Below, in pieces: positions 56,901 through 64,000 of a DNA stretch of 64,000 nucleotides. This DNA comes from Paraburkholderia unamae (GTDB lineage Bacteria; Pseudomonadota; Gammaproteobacteria; Burkholderiales; Burkholderiaceae): the NCBI RefSeq assembly GCF_003268775.1, contig NZ_QLSU01000002.1, positions 124,001 to 188,000 on the forward strand, read 5' to 3'. The position numbers were made by a program, and so were the translations under genes. The notes beneath the pieces are model-generated. The model was not told the origin of the DNA. It did no database searches and saw nothing but the letters and a program-made list of their open reading frames with translations. Every line of letters begins with the position of its first letter. Position 1 is the stretch's first letter.

Positions 56901-57877
56901 AGCTTGATCGAGATGCCCGGACCTTCGTAGATGCCACGGCCGCCCGCGGCCTTGCCGATGGCGTGGATCGCCTGCTCGTACGATGCGTAGTAGCGCTGAG
57001 CATCGGCTTCCGTCGTCGCGGCTTCGCCGAGCATGTCGTATGAGTAGCGGAAGCCGCGTGCTTCGAACTTGCGGCTGTTGGCGAGCGCTTCGGAGATGTT
57101 CTCGCCCGTCACGAACTGCTCGCCCATCAGGCGCATGGCCATGTCCACGCCCTTGCGGATCAGCGGCTCGCCGCCCTTGCCGATCATGCGCGTGAGCGCC
57201 GACGAGAGGCCGGTTTCGCTGTTCGTCGTGACGAGCTTGCCGGTGATCATGAGGCCCCAGGTCGCGGCGTTCACGAACAGCGACGGCGCGTGGCCCACGT
57301 GCGACTTCCAGTCGCCCTTGCTGATCTTGTCGCGAATGAGCGCGTCGCGGGTGGCGCGGTCGGGAATGCGCAGCAGCGCTTCGGCGAGGCACATCAGCGC
57401 CACGCCTTCCTGGCTGGAAAGCGAGAACTCGTGGATCAGGCCTTCCACGCCGCCGCCCGAGCGCTTGGCGCGCAGCGTTTCGACGAGCTTCGTGGCGAGC
57501 TTCGTGACGTCGCCCGTGAGGTTGGCCGGCAGGCGCGCTTCGCCGATCAGGAACGGCACGCACTCAGGCTCGGGGCGGCGGTAGGCGGCCGTGATGGCCG
57601 CGCGCAGCACCGACTGCGGTTGCACGTTCTGGGCGAATTCGAGGAACGGGTGCGATGCCGCTTCGTCGTCGTCGCCGGTAGCACCCTCGGCGAGATCGGT
57701 CGCACCCACATGGCCGTTGAGTTCCGGGGGCAGCTGGCCATGCTCGATTTTCTCGAGGTAGGCGAAGATCGCCTGCTTGATGAGCCAGTGCGGCGTGCGC
57801 TCGAGGCGCGTGGCGGCGTCCTTGAGACGGGAGCGCAGGAGATCGTCGACTTTGACGCCAAGTGTGGTGCTAGCCAT
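53942..57877 (-). CDS. putA: Trifunctional proline utilisation protein PutA
   Basis: Protein of 1311 residues that oxidises proline to glutamate and represses its own gene. Residues 2-47 form a ribbon-helix-helix DNA-binding domain (TTLGVKVDDLLRSRLKDAA). The FAD proline dehydrogenase barrel covers about 250-560 (RLVKGAYWDTEIKRAQ and QFATHNAYT). The P5C dehydrogenase spans about 640-1100 with catalytic Cys910 in GQRCSALR and its glutamate in IAETGGQNAM. A C-terminal lid domain follows. The ATG at 57877 with AAGGAAA is required to give the DNA-binding N-terminus; a longer in-frame start was discarded. Expression is probably controlled by the inverted repeat at 57953-57983. Confidence 0.97.
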   Translation of the reverse strand: MASTTLGVKVDDLLRSRLKDAATRLERTPHWLIKQAIFAYLEKIEHGQLPPELNGHVGATDLAEGATGDDDEAASHPFLEFAQNVQPQSVLRAAITAAYRRPEPECVPFLIGEARLPANLTGDVTKLATKLVETLRAKRSGGGVEGLIHEFSLSSQEGVALMCLAEALLRIPDRATRDALIRDKISKGDWKSHVGHAPSLFVNAATWGLMITGKLVTTNSETGLSSALTRMIGKGGEPLIRKGVDMAMRLMGEQFVTGENISEALANSRKFEARGFRYSYDMLGEAATTEADAQRYYASYEQAIHAIGKAAGGRGIYEGPGISIKLSALHPRYSRAQQERTMNELLPRVRALAVLARRYDIGLNIDAEEADRLELSLDLLEALCFDQELAGWNGIGFVVQAYQKRCPFVIDYIVDLARRSRHRIMVRLVKGAYWDTEIKRAQVDGLEGYPVYTRKIYTDVSYLACAKKLLGAPDAVYPQFATHNAYTLSAIYHLAGQNYYPGQYEFQCLHGMGEPLYEEVTGPLSQGKLNRPCRVYAPVGTHETLLAYLVRRLLENGANTSFVNRIADETVPVAELVSNPIDEAAKVVPLGAPHTKIPLPRELFGSERFNSMGLDLSNEHRLASLSSALLASAHHPWRAAPMLADIDLAEGTARDVRNPADHRDLVGTVVEATSEHVSAALSHAVAAAPIWQATPVEARADCLARAADLLEAQMHTLMGLIVREAGKSLPNAVAEIREAIDFLRYYSTQIREEFSNDTHRPLGPVVCISPWNFPLAIFMGQVAAALAAGNTVLAKPAEQTPLIAAQAVRILREAGVPAGAVQLLPGDGETVGAALVADARTRAVMFTGSTEVARLINKTLSERLDSDGRPIPLIAETGGQNAMIVDSSALAEQVVADVLQSAFDSAGQRCSALRVLCLQDDVADRTLEMLTGAMKELAVGNPDRLSTDVGPVIDVDAKRGIDTHVAGMREKGRTVQQMPTPDTCAQGTFVPPTLIELDSLDELKREVFGPVLHVVRYRRSQLDKLLEQIRATGYGLTLGIHTRIDETIAHVIGRAHVGNIYVNRNVIGAVVGVQPFGGEGLSGTGPKAGGALYLARLLAKRPAGLPKSLADALIVDAPQGETAPQSAHAALTTLRDWLIAEREPALAARCDGYLEYVLAGATAVLPGPTGERNTYTLSARGTVLCVPATATGARAQLAVALATGNRALFQGAAGEALVNALPASLKAHVAIKKTADADFDAVLFEGDSDELLALVREVAKRPGPIVSVQGVAAHALANGDEDYALERLLAERSVSVNTAAAGGNANLMTIG

Positions 57878-57930
57878 GTTTCCTTCGTATGCCGGCTGAC
57901 CCGCACCGGCGGTGACTAAAAAGTTGGCGA

Positions 57931-57983
57931 ATCGTAACCCCACCAATAAAAAGGTGCAACCACTCTCTTGAAATGGTTGCACC
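57931..57983 (-). promoter_or_regulatory. putA promoter and PutA operator
   Basis: On the minus strand TTGCAC (plus 57954-57959), a 17-base spacer and TACGAT (plus 57931-57936) form a plausible promoter. A perfect 10-base inverted repeat GGTGCAACCA (57953-57962) and TGGTTGCACC (57974-57983) with an 11-base centre covers the -35. Each arm contains GTTGCA, the half-site described for PutA ribbon-helix-helix domains, and the two are 21 bases apart, about two helical turns. Confidence 0.85.
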
Positions 57984-58175
57984 ACACTGAAAGCCTTGCG
58001 TGACGGGCGTTGCGGCGGACGGCCGCCGGCCGGGGCGCGAAGGTTGCGCTCGGTATTTTCCCTGGCTCTACAACACGCAGGACAACCCTAATCGATTCCG
58101 CGGCCGTGCCGTTATACAAACACAACGGGGGTTGTAGATCACAAGAAAGAGCAGCAAGAGCGAAGGGACCGGAAA

Positions 58176-58325
58176 ATGGAAAAGATGCTGGTGATTGCAG
58201 GAATCTGGACGATGTGCGCCCTGTGCGCCGTGTTCTTCATGCGCGGCGCGACGGCGCCCGACGAGCGCCGCATGACCTTGAAGCGAGCGGCGCGAGCTCA
58301 GGTGGCCGACACCGCCGGCCAGTAA
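58176..58325 (+). CDS. Small membrane peptide, 49 residues
   Basis: Short open frame beginning MEKMLVIAGIWTMCALCAVF with AGGGACCGG upstream. The first 21 residues form one hydrophobic helix. The rest is a polar, basic tail (RRMTLKRAARAQVADTAGQ), giving an N-out/C-in or signal-anchor layout. Divergent from putA and followed by a hairpin, which supports a real transcription unit. Function unknown. Confidence 0.65.
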   Translation: MEKMLVIAGIWTMCALCAVFFMRGATAPDERRMTLKRAARAQVADTAGQ

Positions 58326-58358
58326 GCGGGAAGCGCAGGACGGGAAGACGGGGAAACT

Positions 58359-58380
58359 GCGCCGGGCTACGGCCCGGCGC
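58359..58380. terminator. Hairpin between the small membrane peptide and priA
   Basis: Nine-base GC stem GCGCCGGGC/GCCCGGCGC with a 4-base loop and short T runs on each side, between convergent genes. Confidence 0.7.
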
Positions 58381-58402
58381 GGTTTGATCGATCGCGGCCC
58401 GG

Positions 58403-60661
58403 CTAGATGTCGAGCGGATCGACCTCGAGATTCCAGCGCAGCACGCCGCGCAGCGCGCGCAAGGCGGGCTGCCACGCGCGCAGCGTTGCCTGTAGCGCGG
58501 CTCGCGACTGGCTCTCCACGAGCAGTTGCGCGCGATGCACGTTCATCACCTTCACGATGGTGAGCGGCACCGCATCGTAGGCCATGACGCGCCCGGCGGC
58601 CGGGAGCGCCGTGAGCGCAGCCGCCGCCTGGGCGAGAAACGCCAGCGCGGCTTCCAGCGTGCGCCCTTCGGCGCGCAGCAACGCCTGATAGACGAACGGC
58701 GGCAGGTGCGCGTCGCGCCGCTCGGTGAGCGTCGTATTCGCAAATCCCACGTAGTCCTGGCGCGCCAGCGCGTGATAGAGCGGGTGGCGCGGATAGCGCG
58801 TCTGCACGAGCACCTCGCCGGGCAGTCCCGCCCGGCCCGCGCGCCCGCTCACCTGCATCAGTTGCGCGAAAAGCCGCTCGCTGGCCCGAAAATCATGCGA
58901 AAAGAGCGCATTGTCGGCGTTCAGCACGCCCACCAGCGACACGCGCTGGAAGTCGTGCCCCTTCGCGATCATCTGCGTGCCCACCAGGATGTCGACGTCG
59001 CCCGCGTGCACGTCGGAGAAAAGCGCCTGCGCGCTGCCCTTGCGGCGCGTGCTGTCGGCGTCGATGCGCAGCACCCGCGCGCCCGGCACCGCGCTCGCGA
59101 GCGCCTCCTCGATGCGCTGCGTGCCGCGCCCCATCGGCGCGATATCGACGTTGCCGCACTCGGGGCACGAGTGCGGGATGCGCGACTCCCAACCGCAGTG
59201 ATGGCAGCGCAGCGCCCGCTCGGGCTTGTGCAGCACGACGTAGGCGCTACAGCGCGGACAGCCCGCCACCCAGCCGCAGGCGTCGCACGCGAGCGTGGGC
59301 GCGTAGCCGCGCCGGTTCAGGAACACGAGGCTCTGCTCGCCGCGCTCGAGGCGCGCCTTCATCGCCGCGACCAGCGGCCCCGAGAGCCCTTCGAACGACG
59401 CGCGGCCGCGCCGCCGCTCCTCTTCCAGATCGATGAGCTTGACCGTGGGCAGCACCGCCTCGGCAATCGCGCGGCGCGAAAGCGTGAGGCGCGTATAGCG
59501 GCCCTGTTCGGCCTGCCACCAGCTTTCGAGCGAAGGCGTGGCGGAACCCAGCACCACCGGCACGCCGAGCTGCTTCGCGCGCCACACGGCGAGATCGCGC
59601 GCCGAGTAGCGCAGCCCTTCCTGCTGCTTGTAGGCGGGATCGTGCTCCTCGTCCACCACGAGCATCGCGAGACGCGGCAGCGAGGCGAGCACGGCGAGCC
59701 GCGTGCCGAGCACGATGCGCGCGCGGCCCGTGTGCGCCGCGAGCCAGTTGCGGGCGCGCTCGCCTTCGGCAAGGCCGCTGTGGAGCGTGACGATGGCCTC
59801 GTCGGCGAGCGTGGCCGCGAAGCGCGTGCGAAACGCCGCTTCGAACTGCGGCGTAAGATTGATTTCGGGGACGAGCACGAGCGCCTGCGCATCCGGCTCG
59901 CGTTCGAGCAAGGCCGCGAGTGCGCGCAGATACACCTCGGTCTTGCCGCTGCCCGTCACGCCGTGCAGCAGGAACGGCGCGAAACCGCCCGCCGCGCCGA
60001 TGGCCTCCACGGCCTCGGCCTGCTCGTCGCTCAGGCGCGGCACGGCCACTGCGGCGCCGGAACCAGAGGCGCCGTTCGAGGCGCTCCCTGCCGCGCCGAA
60101 CTCGATGCTTTCGTGTTCCACCCAGCCCGCGTCGCGCCAGGCGTCCAGCGTCGCAATGGCCTTCGGGTGCACCGCGCGCGCCTCGGCCGCTTCGAGTTCG
60201 CCCGCTTCGGCCAGCGCCTGCGCGAGGCGGCGCAGCGCCTGGGCGCGAGCAGGCAAGGCATCGGGTAGCGCGGCGCGGCCCGCCGGCAGCAGGCGGTAGC
60301 GTTCCTCGGGCGCGAGCAGACGCGCCCAGCGCGAGGGATCGCGCAACGCCTGCGGCAACGCGGGCAGCGCGACCTCGCCCAAGCCCCGCTGGTAGTAGTC
60401 GGCGGCGAAACCGGCCAGCGCGAGCCATTGCAGGGAAAGCGGGGGACAGGCGGCGCACACGGCAAGCACGTCGCGCAGCTTGTTGGCCGGCACGTCGCTG
60501 TGAGCGTTCACTTCGCAAATCAGGCCAACCACGTCGCGCCGCCCGAACGGCACGCGCACGAGCATGCCGGGCTCGGGCACGCAGGCGTCCAGCGTGTAGC
60601 GATAGTCGTAGAGCGCGTCCAGCGGATGATCCAGCGCCACGCGCACGTACGTTTCCGTCAT
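58403..60661 (-). CDS. priA: Primosomal replication restart helicase PriA
   Basis: 3'-5' helicase of 752 residues that reloads the replisome at stalled forks. The N-terminal DNA-binding part (VRVALDHPLDALYDYRY) precedes helicase motif I LLHGVTGSGKTEVYL and motif II VVDEEHDPAYKQ. The zinc region with eight cysteines runs CDACGWVAGCPRC then CHHCGWESRIPHSCPECG, and the C-terminal motifs include LVGTQMIAKGHDF and QVSGRAGRAG. The ATG at 60661 was chosen because MTETYVRVALDHPL matches the family; the upstream extension does not. Confidence 0.97.
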   Translation of the reverse strand: MTETYVRVALDHPLDALYDYRYTLDACVPEPGMLVRVPFGRRDVVGLICEVNAHSDVPANKLRDVLAVCAACPPLSLQWLALAGFAADYYQRGLGEVALPALPQALRDPSRWARLLAPEERYRLLPAGRAALPDALPARAQALRRLAQALAEAGELEAAEARAVHPKAIATLDAWRDAGWVEHESIEFGAAGSASNGASGSGAAVAVPRLSDEQAEAVEAIGAAGGFAPFLLHGVTGSGKTEVYLRALAALLEREPDAQALVLVPEINLTPQFEAAFRTRFAATLADEAIVTLHSGLAEGERARNWLAAHTGRARIVLGTRLAVLASLPRLAMLVVDEEHDPAYKQQEGLRYSARDLAVWRAKQLGVPVVLGSATPSLESWWQAEQGRYTRLTLSRRAIAEAVLPTVKLIDLEEERRRGRASFEGLSGPLVAAMKARLERGEQSLVFLNRRGYAPTLACDACGWVAGCPRCSAYVVLHKPERALRCHHCGWESRIPHSCPECGNVDIAPMGRGTQRIEEALASAVPGARVLRIDADSTRRKGSAQALFSDVHAGDVDILVGTQMIAKGHDFQRVSLVGVLNADNALFSHDFRASERLFAQLMQVSGRAGRAGLPGEVLVQTRYPRHPLYHALARQDYVGFANTTLTERRDAHLPPFVYQALLRAEGRTLEAALAFLAQAAAALTALPAAGRVMAYDAVPLTIVKVMNVHRAQLLVESQSRAALQATLRAWQPALRALRGVLRWNLEVDPLDI

Positions 60662-61078
60662 GCCGCGCCCCCAGGGAAGTTCCGTAGAACGGCGCGCCGA
60701 CACCCAAACCTCAAGTAAAACTTGAGATTCCACGCTAAGTTTTGGATTCCGCAGAACAATCGCGCCCCCGATCCTGCGCCTGTGGATAACTTTGTTGAGA
60801 ACTCGCCGGGCGCCGCCACGGGGCGCCCGCGCCCGGCCGTTATGTGGGATACCGCACAGAGCGCCGTGGAGCGCCGAAACCCTTGTCTGTCAAGGGTCTG
60901 ATTGATTCTGCTCTGACTCGCATGGCGATCTGCGGCAATCTTTCCCTCTTGCGCGCCGCAACGAGACAAGTGTGAATAAGTCAAGTCTTGACAGGACCGA
61001 ATTGGCGTCTGGATGGCCTCTTGAGCCCGGTCATACCCTGGTAGCCGGAGCCCAGCTCGCTGCAACGCAACAAAAGCG
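60662..61078. promoter_or_regulatory. priA upstream region with a DnaA box
   Basis: A 417-base spacer between hemE and priA. TGTGGATAA at 60781-60789 is a perfect DnaA box (TTATCCACA on the minus strand), 120 bases before the priA start. A perfect palindrome GTCAAGTCTTGAC lies at 60980-60992 and a CCCTTG/CAAGGG repeat at about 60890-60906. I see no gene. Confidence 0.6.
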
Positions 61079-62170
61079 TCACACTGTCGCAGCGCGAATC
61101 GTCCGGCTGTGACGATGCACTTCGTCCACGAGTTCGGCCACGTTTTCGGGCGGCGTGAACTGCGAAATGCCGTGGCCGAGATTGAACACGTGACCCGGAT
61201 GCGCGCCGAAACTGTCCAGAACCGCGCGCGCCTGCTCACGGATTGCGGCCGGCGACGCGAACAGCACCGTGGGGTCCAGATTGCCCTGCAAGGCCACGCG
61301 ATCGCCCACGCGCTCGCGTGCGCGGCCGAGGTTGACGGTCCAGTCGAGGCCCACCGCGTCCACGCCCGTATTGGCGATTTCGTCGAGCCACAGGCCGCCG
61401 CCCTTCGTGAACGTGATGACCGGCACGCGCTCGCCGTCGTGCTCGCGCTTGAGCTGCGCCACGACCTGCGCGATGTAGGCAAGCGAGAAGCGCTGGTAGG
61501 CGCCGTCCGCGAGCGCGCCGCCCCACGTGTCGAAGATCATCACGGCCTGCGCGCCCGCTTCGATCTGCGCGTTCAGGTAGGCGGCCACGGCCTGCGCGTT
61601 GACTTCGAGAATGCGCTGCATGAGGTCGGGGCGCGCGTACAGCATCGACTTCACGGTGCGGAAGTCGTCCGAGCCGCCGCCTTCGACCATATAGCAGGCG
61701 AGCGTCCACGGGCTGCCCGAGAAGCCGATCAGCGGCACGCTCTGGCGTCCCTCGGCGTTGGTGAGCGCGCGGCGGATCTCGCGCACCGCGTCGGTCACAT
61801 AGCCCAGCGTCGCGCCAATGTCGGGCACGGCGAGGCGCGCCACGTCGTCTTCGGTGCGCACGGGATGCGCGAACTTCGGCCCTTCGCCCGCCTGGAACGA
61901 GAGACCGAGGCCCATCGCGTCGGGAATCGTCAGGATGTCGGAGAACAGGATCGCGGCGTCGAGCGGATAGCGTTCGAGCGGTTGCAGCGTGACTTCGGTC
62001 GCGTAGTCGGGATTCTTGGCCAGACCGAGGAAGCTGCCCGCGCGGCTGCGCGTGGCGTTGTACTCCGGCAGATAGCGGCCCGCCTGGCGCATCAGCCAGA
62101 TCGGCGTGTAGTCGGTCGGCTGACGCAGCAGCGCGCGCAGGAAGGTGTCGTTCAGGAGATTGTGTGCCAC
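61079..62170 (-). CDS. hemE: Uroporphyrinogen decarboxylase
   Basis: Heme-pathway enzyme of 363 residues that converts uroporphyrinogen III to coproporphyrinogen III without a cofactor. Diagnostic motifs are [15 protein letters not shown] (substrate-binding Arg28 and Arg32), the catalytic Asp in [14 protein letters not shown], and [19 protein letters not shown]. The start is a GTG at 62170, which gives the family N-terminus [14 protein letters not shown]; a longer ATG frame adds 13 unrelated residues. Divergent from the PheC-like gene. Confidence 0.97.
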   Translation of the reverse strand: MAHNLLNDTFLRALLRQPTDYTPIWLMRQAGRYLPEYNATRSRAGSFLGLAKNPDYATEVTLQPLERYPLDAAILFSDILTIPDAMGLGLSFQAGEGPKFAHPVRTEDDVARLAVPDIGATLGYVTDAVREIRRALTNAEGRQSVPLIGFSGSPWTLACYMVEGGGSDDFRTVKSMLYARPDLMQRILEVNAQAVAAYLNAQIEAGAQAVMIFDTWGGALADGAYQRFSLAYIAQVVAQLKREHDGERVPVITFTKGGGLWLDEIANTGVDAVGLDWTVNLGRARERVGDRVALQGNLDPTVLFASPAAIREQARAVLDSFGAHPGHVFNLGHGISQFTPPENVAELVDEVHRHSRTIRAATV

Positions 62171-62419
62171 GTGCGGGATGCGCAAAGTCGCGCCTGGGTT
62201 CGGAAGCAAACAAGCATTTTACCGGAGCGGCCGCCGCGCCATGCCGCTGATGGGCGAGATTGGAAAGCGCCATGACGTCGCAACCCGCGCGCTGCCTACC
62301 CAGGTAAGTCCGCGCTTAACTGCCGCGCATACGCGGGCTATCATCAAGCGCCTTTCCGAAACATGACTTCAACAGAACCAGATCCTGCCGCGCATGCGGT
62401 ATGGGACACAGGAGACACG

Positions 62420-63211
62420 ATGAAAAAAGCCGCCCTCGCCCTGACCGCCGCGCTGCTGAGCGCCGGCGCGCTCGCCCAGTCCGCCGGCGCACCGGCCGCG
62501 GCCGCCGCGCCTTCGCGGCTCGACGAAATCATCGCGCGCGGCACGCTGCGCGCGTGCACGACCGGCGACTACAAGCCCTACTCGTTCTACAAGCAGGACG
62601 GCACGTTCGAAGGCATCGATATCGACATGACGGAGTCGCTCGCGAAGTCGCTCGGCGTGAAGGCCGAGTTCGTGAAGACCTCGTGGTCGAATCTCATGAA
62701 CGACTTCCTCGCGAAGTGCGATGTGGCGGTGGGCGGCGTGTCGACCACGCTCGATCGCCAGAAGCGCGCGTTCTTCACCGAGGCCTATCAGGTCGACGGC
62801 AAGACGCCGATCGTTCGCTGCGACGACGTGAACAAGTATCAGACCGTTGCGCAGATCGACCAGCCCACGGTGCGCGTGATCGTGAACCCCGGCGGCACGA
62901 ACGAGCGCTTCGCGAAGCAGTTCTTTCCGCATGCGAATCTCATCACGTATCCCGACAACGTGACGATCTTCAAGCAGATCCTCGCGGGCAAGGCCGACGT
63001 GATGGTGACCGACGCTTCCGAGACCATGCTTCAGCAAAAGCTGAACCCCGGCTTGTGCTCGGTGCATCCGGACAAGCCGTTCCAGTACGGCGAAAAAGCG
63101 TGGATGGTGCCGCGCGGCGACGTGGTGTTCCAGCAGTACGTCGACCAGTGGTTGCATCTTGCGCGCGCGAGCGGCGAATATCAGGCAATCTCCGACAAGT
63201 GGCTGAAGTGA
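62420..63211 (+). CDS. PheC-like periplasmic cyclohexadienyl dehydratase / family 3 binding protein
   Basis: Protein of 263 residues with a signal peptide (MKKAALALTAALLSAGALAQ). The mature part follows Pseudomonas PheC along its length: TGDYKPYSFYKQDGTFEG, FVKTSWSNLMNDFLAKCDVAV, NPGGTNERFAKQFFP and VTDASETMLQQKL. PheC dehydrates prephenate or arogenate in the periplasm, and the fold is that of family 3 solute-binding proteins, so a binding role cannot be excluded. The ATG at 62420 has GGAGA. No transporter genes are adjacent. Confidence 0.87.
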   Translation: MKKAALALTAALLSAGALAQSAGAPAAAAAPSRLDEIIARGTLRACTTGDYKPYSFYKQDGTFEGIDIDMTESLAKSLGVKAEFVKTSWSNLMNDFLAKCDVAVGGVSTTLDRQKRAFFTEAYQVDGKTPIVRCDDVNKYQTVAQIDQPTVRVIVNPGGTNERFAKQFFPHANLITYPDNVTIFKQILAGKADVMVTDASETMLQQKLNPGLCSVHPDKPFQYGEKAWMVPRGDVVFQQYVDQWLHLARASGEYQAISDKWLK

Positions 63212-64000
63212 GTGAGCGGCGATATCGCGCGCCTCGTGCTGCGCTTCTCACTTCCCGCTTCTCGCCTGGCGTTTCGACCCTTGGAATTGCTACGGTGAGT
63301 TGCAAAGCGTATCCGCAATACGAGGCGCGCAATCCTTGCATTTCGCGCACACACCCGGCTGCCACGCATTGCGCATGCGTGCGCCCCATCAAGCCCATGC
63401 GCGCGATGCCACGGGCCCAATGCCCGCGCAGCGGGCCTTTCGTCATGCAATACGAATCCTGGTTCGCGACGACGCATTCAAGCTGTCTGACGCCGCGTGA
63501 AAGCCGCGGTAAAAATGACTTCCGCAAAACGCTCAGGATGGCAAAAAGTCCCGCGAAGCCTTATCCCACGGGCGTTACAACCTGAAACACTTTGTTACCG
63601 CGAAGCTACTCTAATTCGCCCACAATGCCTTCAACGGTTTCAACACGGATGTGGCTTGGTGCCAGTGTGAGCGGACACAAAACACCAGCCGGTCGGCCCT
63701 GTGCCGAAGCCCTCTCGAGGGGCATCCTTGCTGGAGCCGTGACCGGCGTCTACGACGTTTCATGACCCGGCTCCTCCTTTGGTCTCCTCGCGCTAACCCC
63801 GTAGCGTGTGGTTTTTAGCGGGCTCCAGGCCCGCTTTTTTTTCGTCCTCATTTTCCGCAGCGCCTGGCCGTTCTTCGCCGGTCATCGCACTGCGCACACT
63901 CCCTCCGCCGCCAGACGATTGTTCGGGTTCCCGAGCATTTTTTACGCGCCCGGTTTCACGCGCCTGGAAAAGCCGCGGCGGCGTGTTGCATCGTCCGCCG
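63212..64000 (+). other. Gene-free right end with a possible structured RNA
   Basis: No convincing protein gene is seen in these 789 bases. From about 63590 the sequence contains a TACTCTAAT that could be a -10 element and several nested stems. These include TGGC/GCCA around 63653-63663, GTGT/ACAC around 63665-63678, and GCCGGTC (63688-63694) paired with GACCGGC (63741-63747) enclosing a GCCCT/AGGGGC hairpin. A strong terminator ends it near 63842. This layout suits a small RNA of roughly 200 bases. 6S RNA is one candidate, but I could not fit its usual fold. The last 160 bases show nothing recognisable. Confidence 0.35.
63817..63842 (+). terminator. Strong intrinsic terminator with no gene in front
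   Basis: AGCGGGC (63817-63823), TCCAG loop, GCCCGCT (63829-63835), then an uninterrupted T run to 63842. It is about 600 bases past the PheC-like stop codon. Confidence 0.9.

Noticed and set aside
53936..57043. Plus-strand open frame of 1035 codons opposite putA
   Set aside because: Antisense shadow of putA with the same biased Arg/His/Ala composition.

Overview
The window reads as a chromosomal segment of a beta-proteobacterium of the Burkholderia sensu lato group (Paraburkholderia, Caballeronia or Burkholderia). The grounds are the high G+C content and G/C-ending codons, the flhDC-motAB-cheY-cheA order, the short H-NS-family protein with its conserved C-terminal block, the glycine-riboswitch gcvTHP-sdaA cluster, and the putA, priA and hemE proteins. 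Genus assignment is inference from remembered families; no search was run. No insertion sequence, prophage or CRISPR array is visible.

Layout. (1) 0-6.2 kb, minus strand: flagellar master regulator flhDC, stator motAB, and chemotaxis cheY and cheA; the operon continues off the left edge. (2) 6.7-15.6 kb: a GT4 glycosyltransferase, an H-NS-like protein behind an AT-rich control region, aquaporin Z, an exported histidine phosphatase, a Cof-type HAD phosphatase, a BadF/BadG-type sugar kinase, DNA-3-methyladenine glycosylase I, an unassigned Gly/Cys-rich protein, rpsU and an aldo/keto reductase. (3) 15.9-32.8 kb: a flagellin-glycosylation island. (4) 33.1-36.4 kb: fliC with a sigma-28 promoter, then fliD and a fliT-like chaperone. 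(5) 36.6-42.8 kb: tRNA-Arg(CCG), a diheme cytochrome c, an NTF2-like protein, Rep helicase, a Gfo/Idh/MocA oxidoreductase and a lipoprotein. (6) 43-52.6 kb: tandem glycine riboswitch, gcvT-gcvH-gcvP, an alginate-lyase-family protein, sdaA and an acetolactate-synthase-like enzyme. (7) 52.7-63.2 kb: a LivK-type binding protein, trifunctional putA behind a perfect inverted repeat, a 49-residue membrane peptide, priA, hemE and a PheC-like periplasmic protein. The last 0.8 kb holds no recognisable gene but carries a strong intrinsic terminator and a possible structured RNA.

The most interesting part is the island. A 1629-residue protein carries two tandem TPR plus GT41 (O-GlcNAc-transferase-like) modules exactly 628 residues apart, plus a third glycosyltransferase-like tail. 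It faces a run of twelve minus-strand genes: a GT2 enzyme with the same tail domain, a DegT/VioA-type sugar aminotransferase, an acyl carrier protein, a KAS III, a ketoacyl-reductase-like SDR, and then the order acyltransferase, Rieske oxygenase, FkbM methyltransferase, sulfotransferase, FkbM methyltransferase, Rieske oxygenase, acyltransferase. That last stretch is mirror-symmetric in gene type. The inferred product is a 4-amino-4,6-dideoxyhexose N-acylated with a chain made on the dedicated carrier protein, then hydroxylated or oxidised, O-methylated and possibly sulfated, and attached to the flagellin encoded next door. The ACP/KAS III/SDR/aminotransferase part resembles the modified-viosamine flagellin islands of Pseudomonas. 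The paired Rieske enzymes and the sulfotransferase are what could be new.

Elsewhere, the glycine-cleavage and serine-deaminase genes form a glycine-to-pyruvate unit under a riboswitch, and putA very probably represses itself through paired GTTGCA half-sites that overlap its own promoter.
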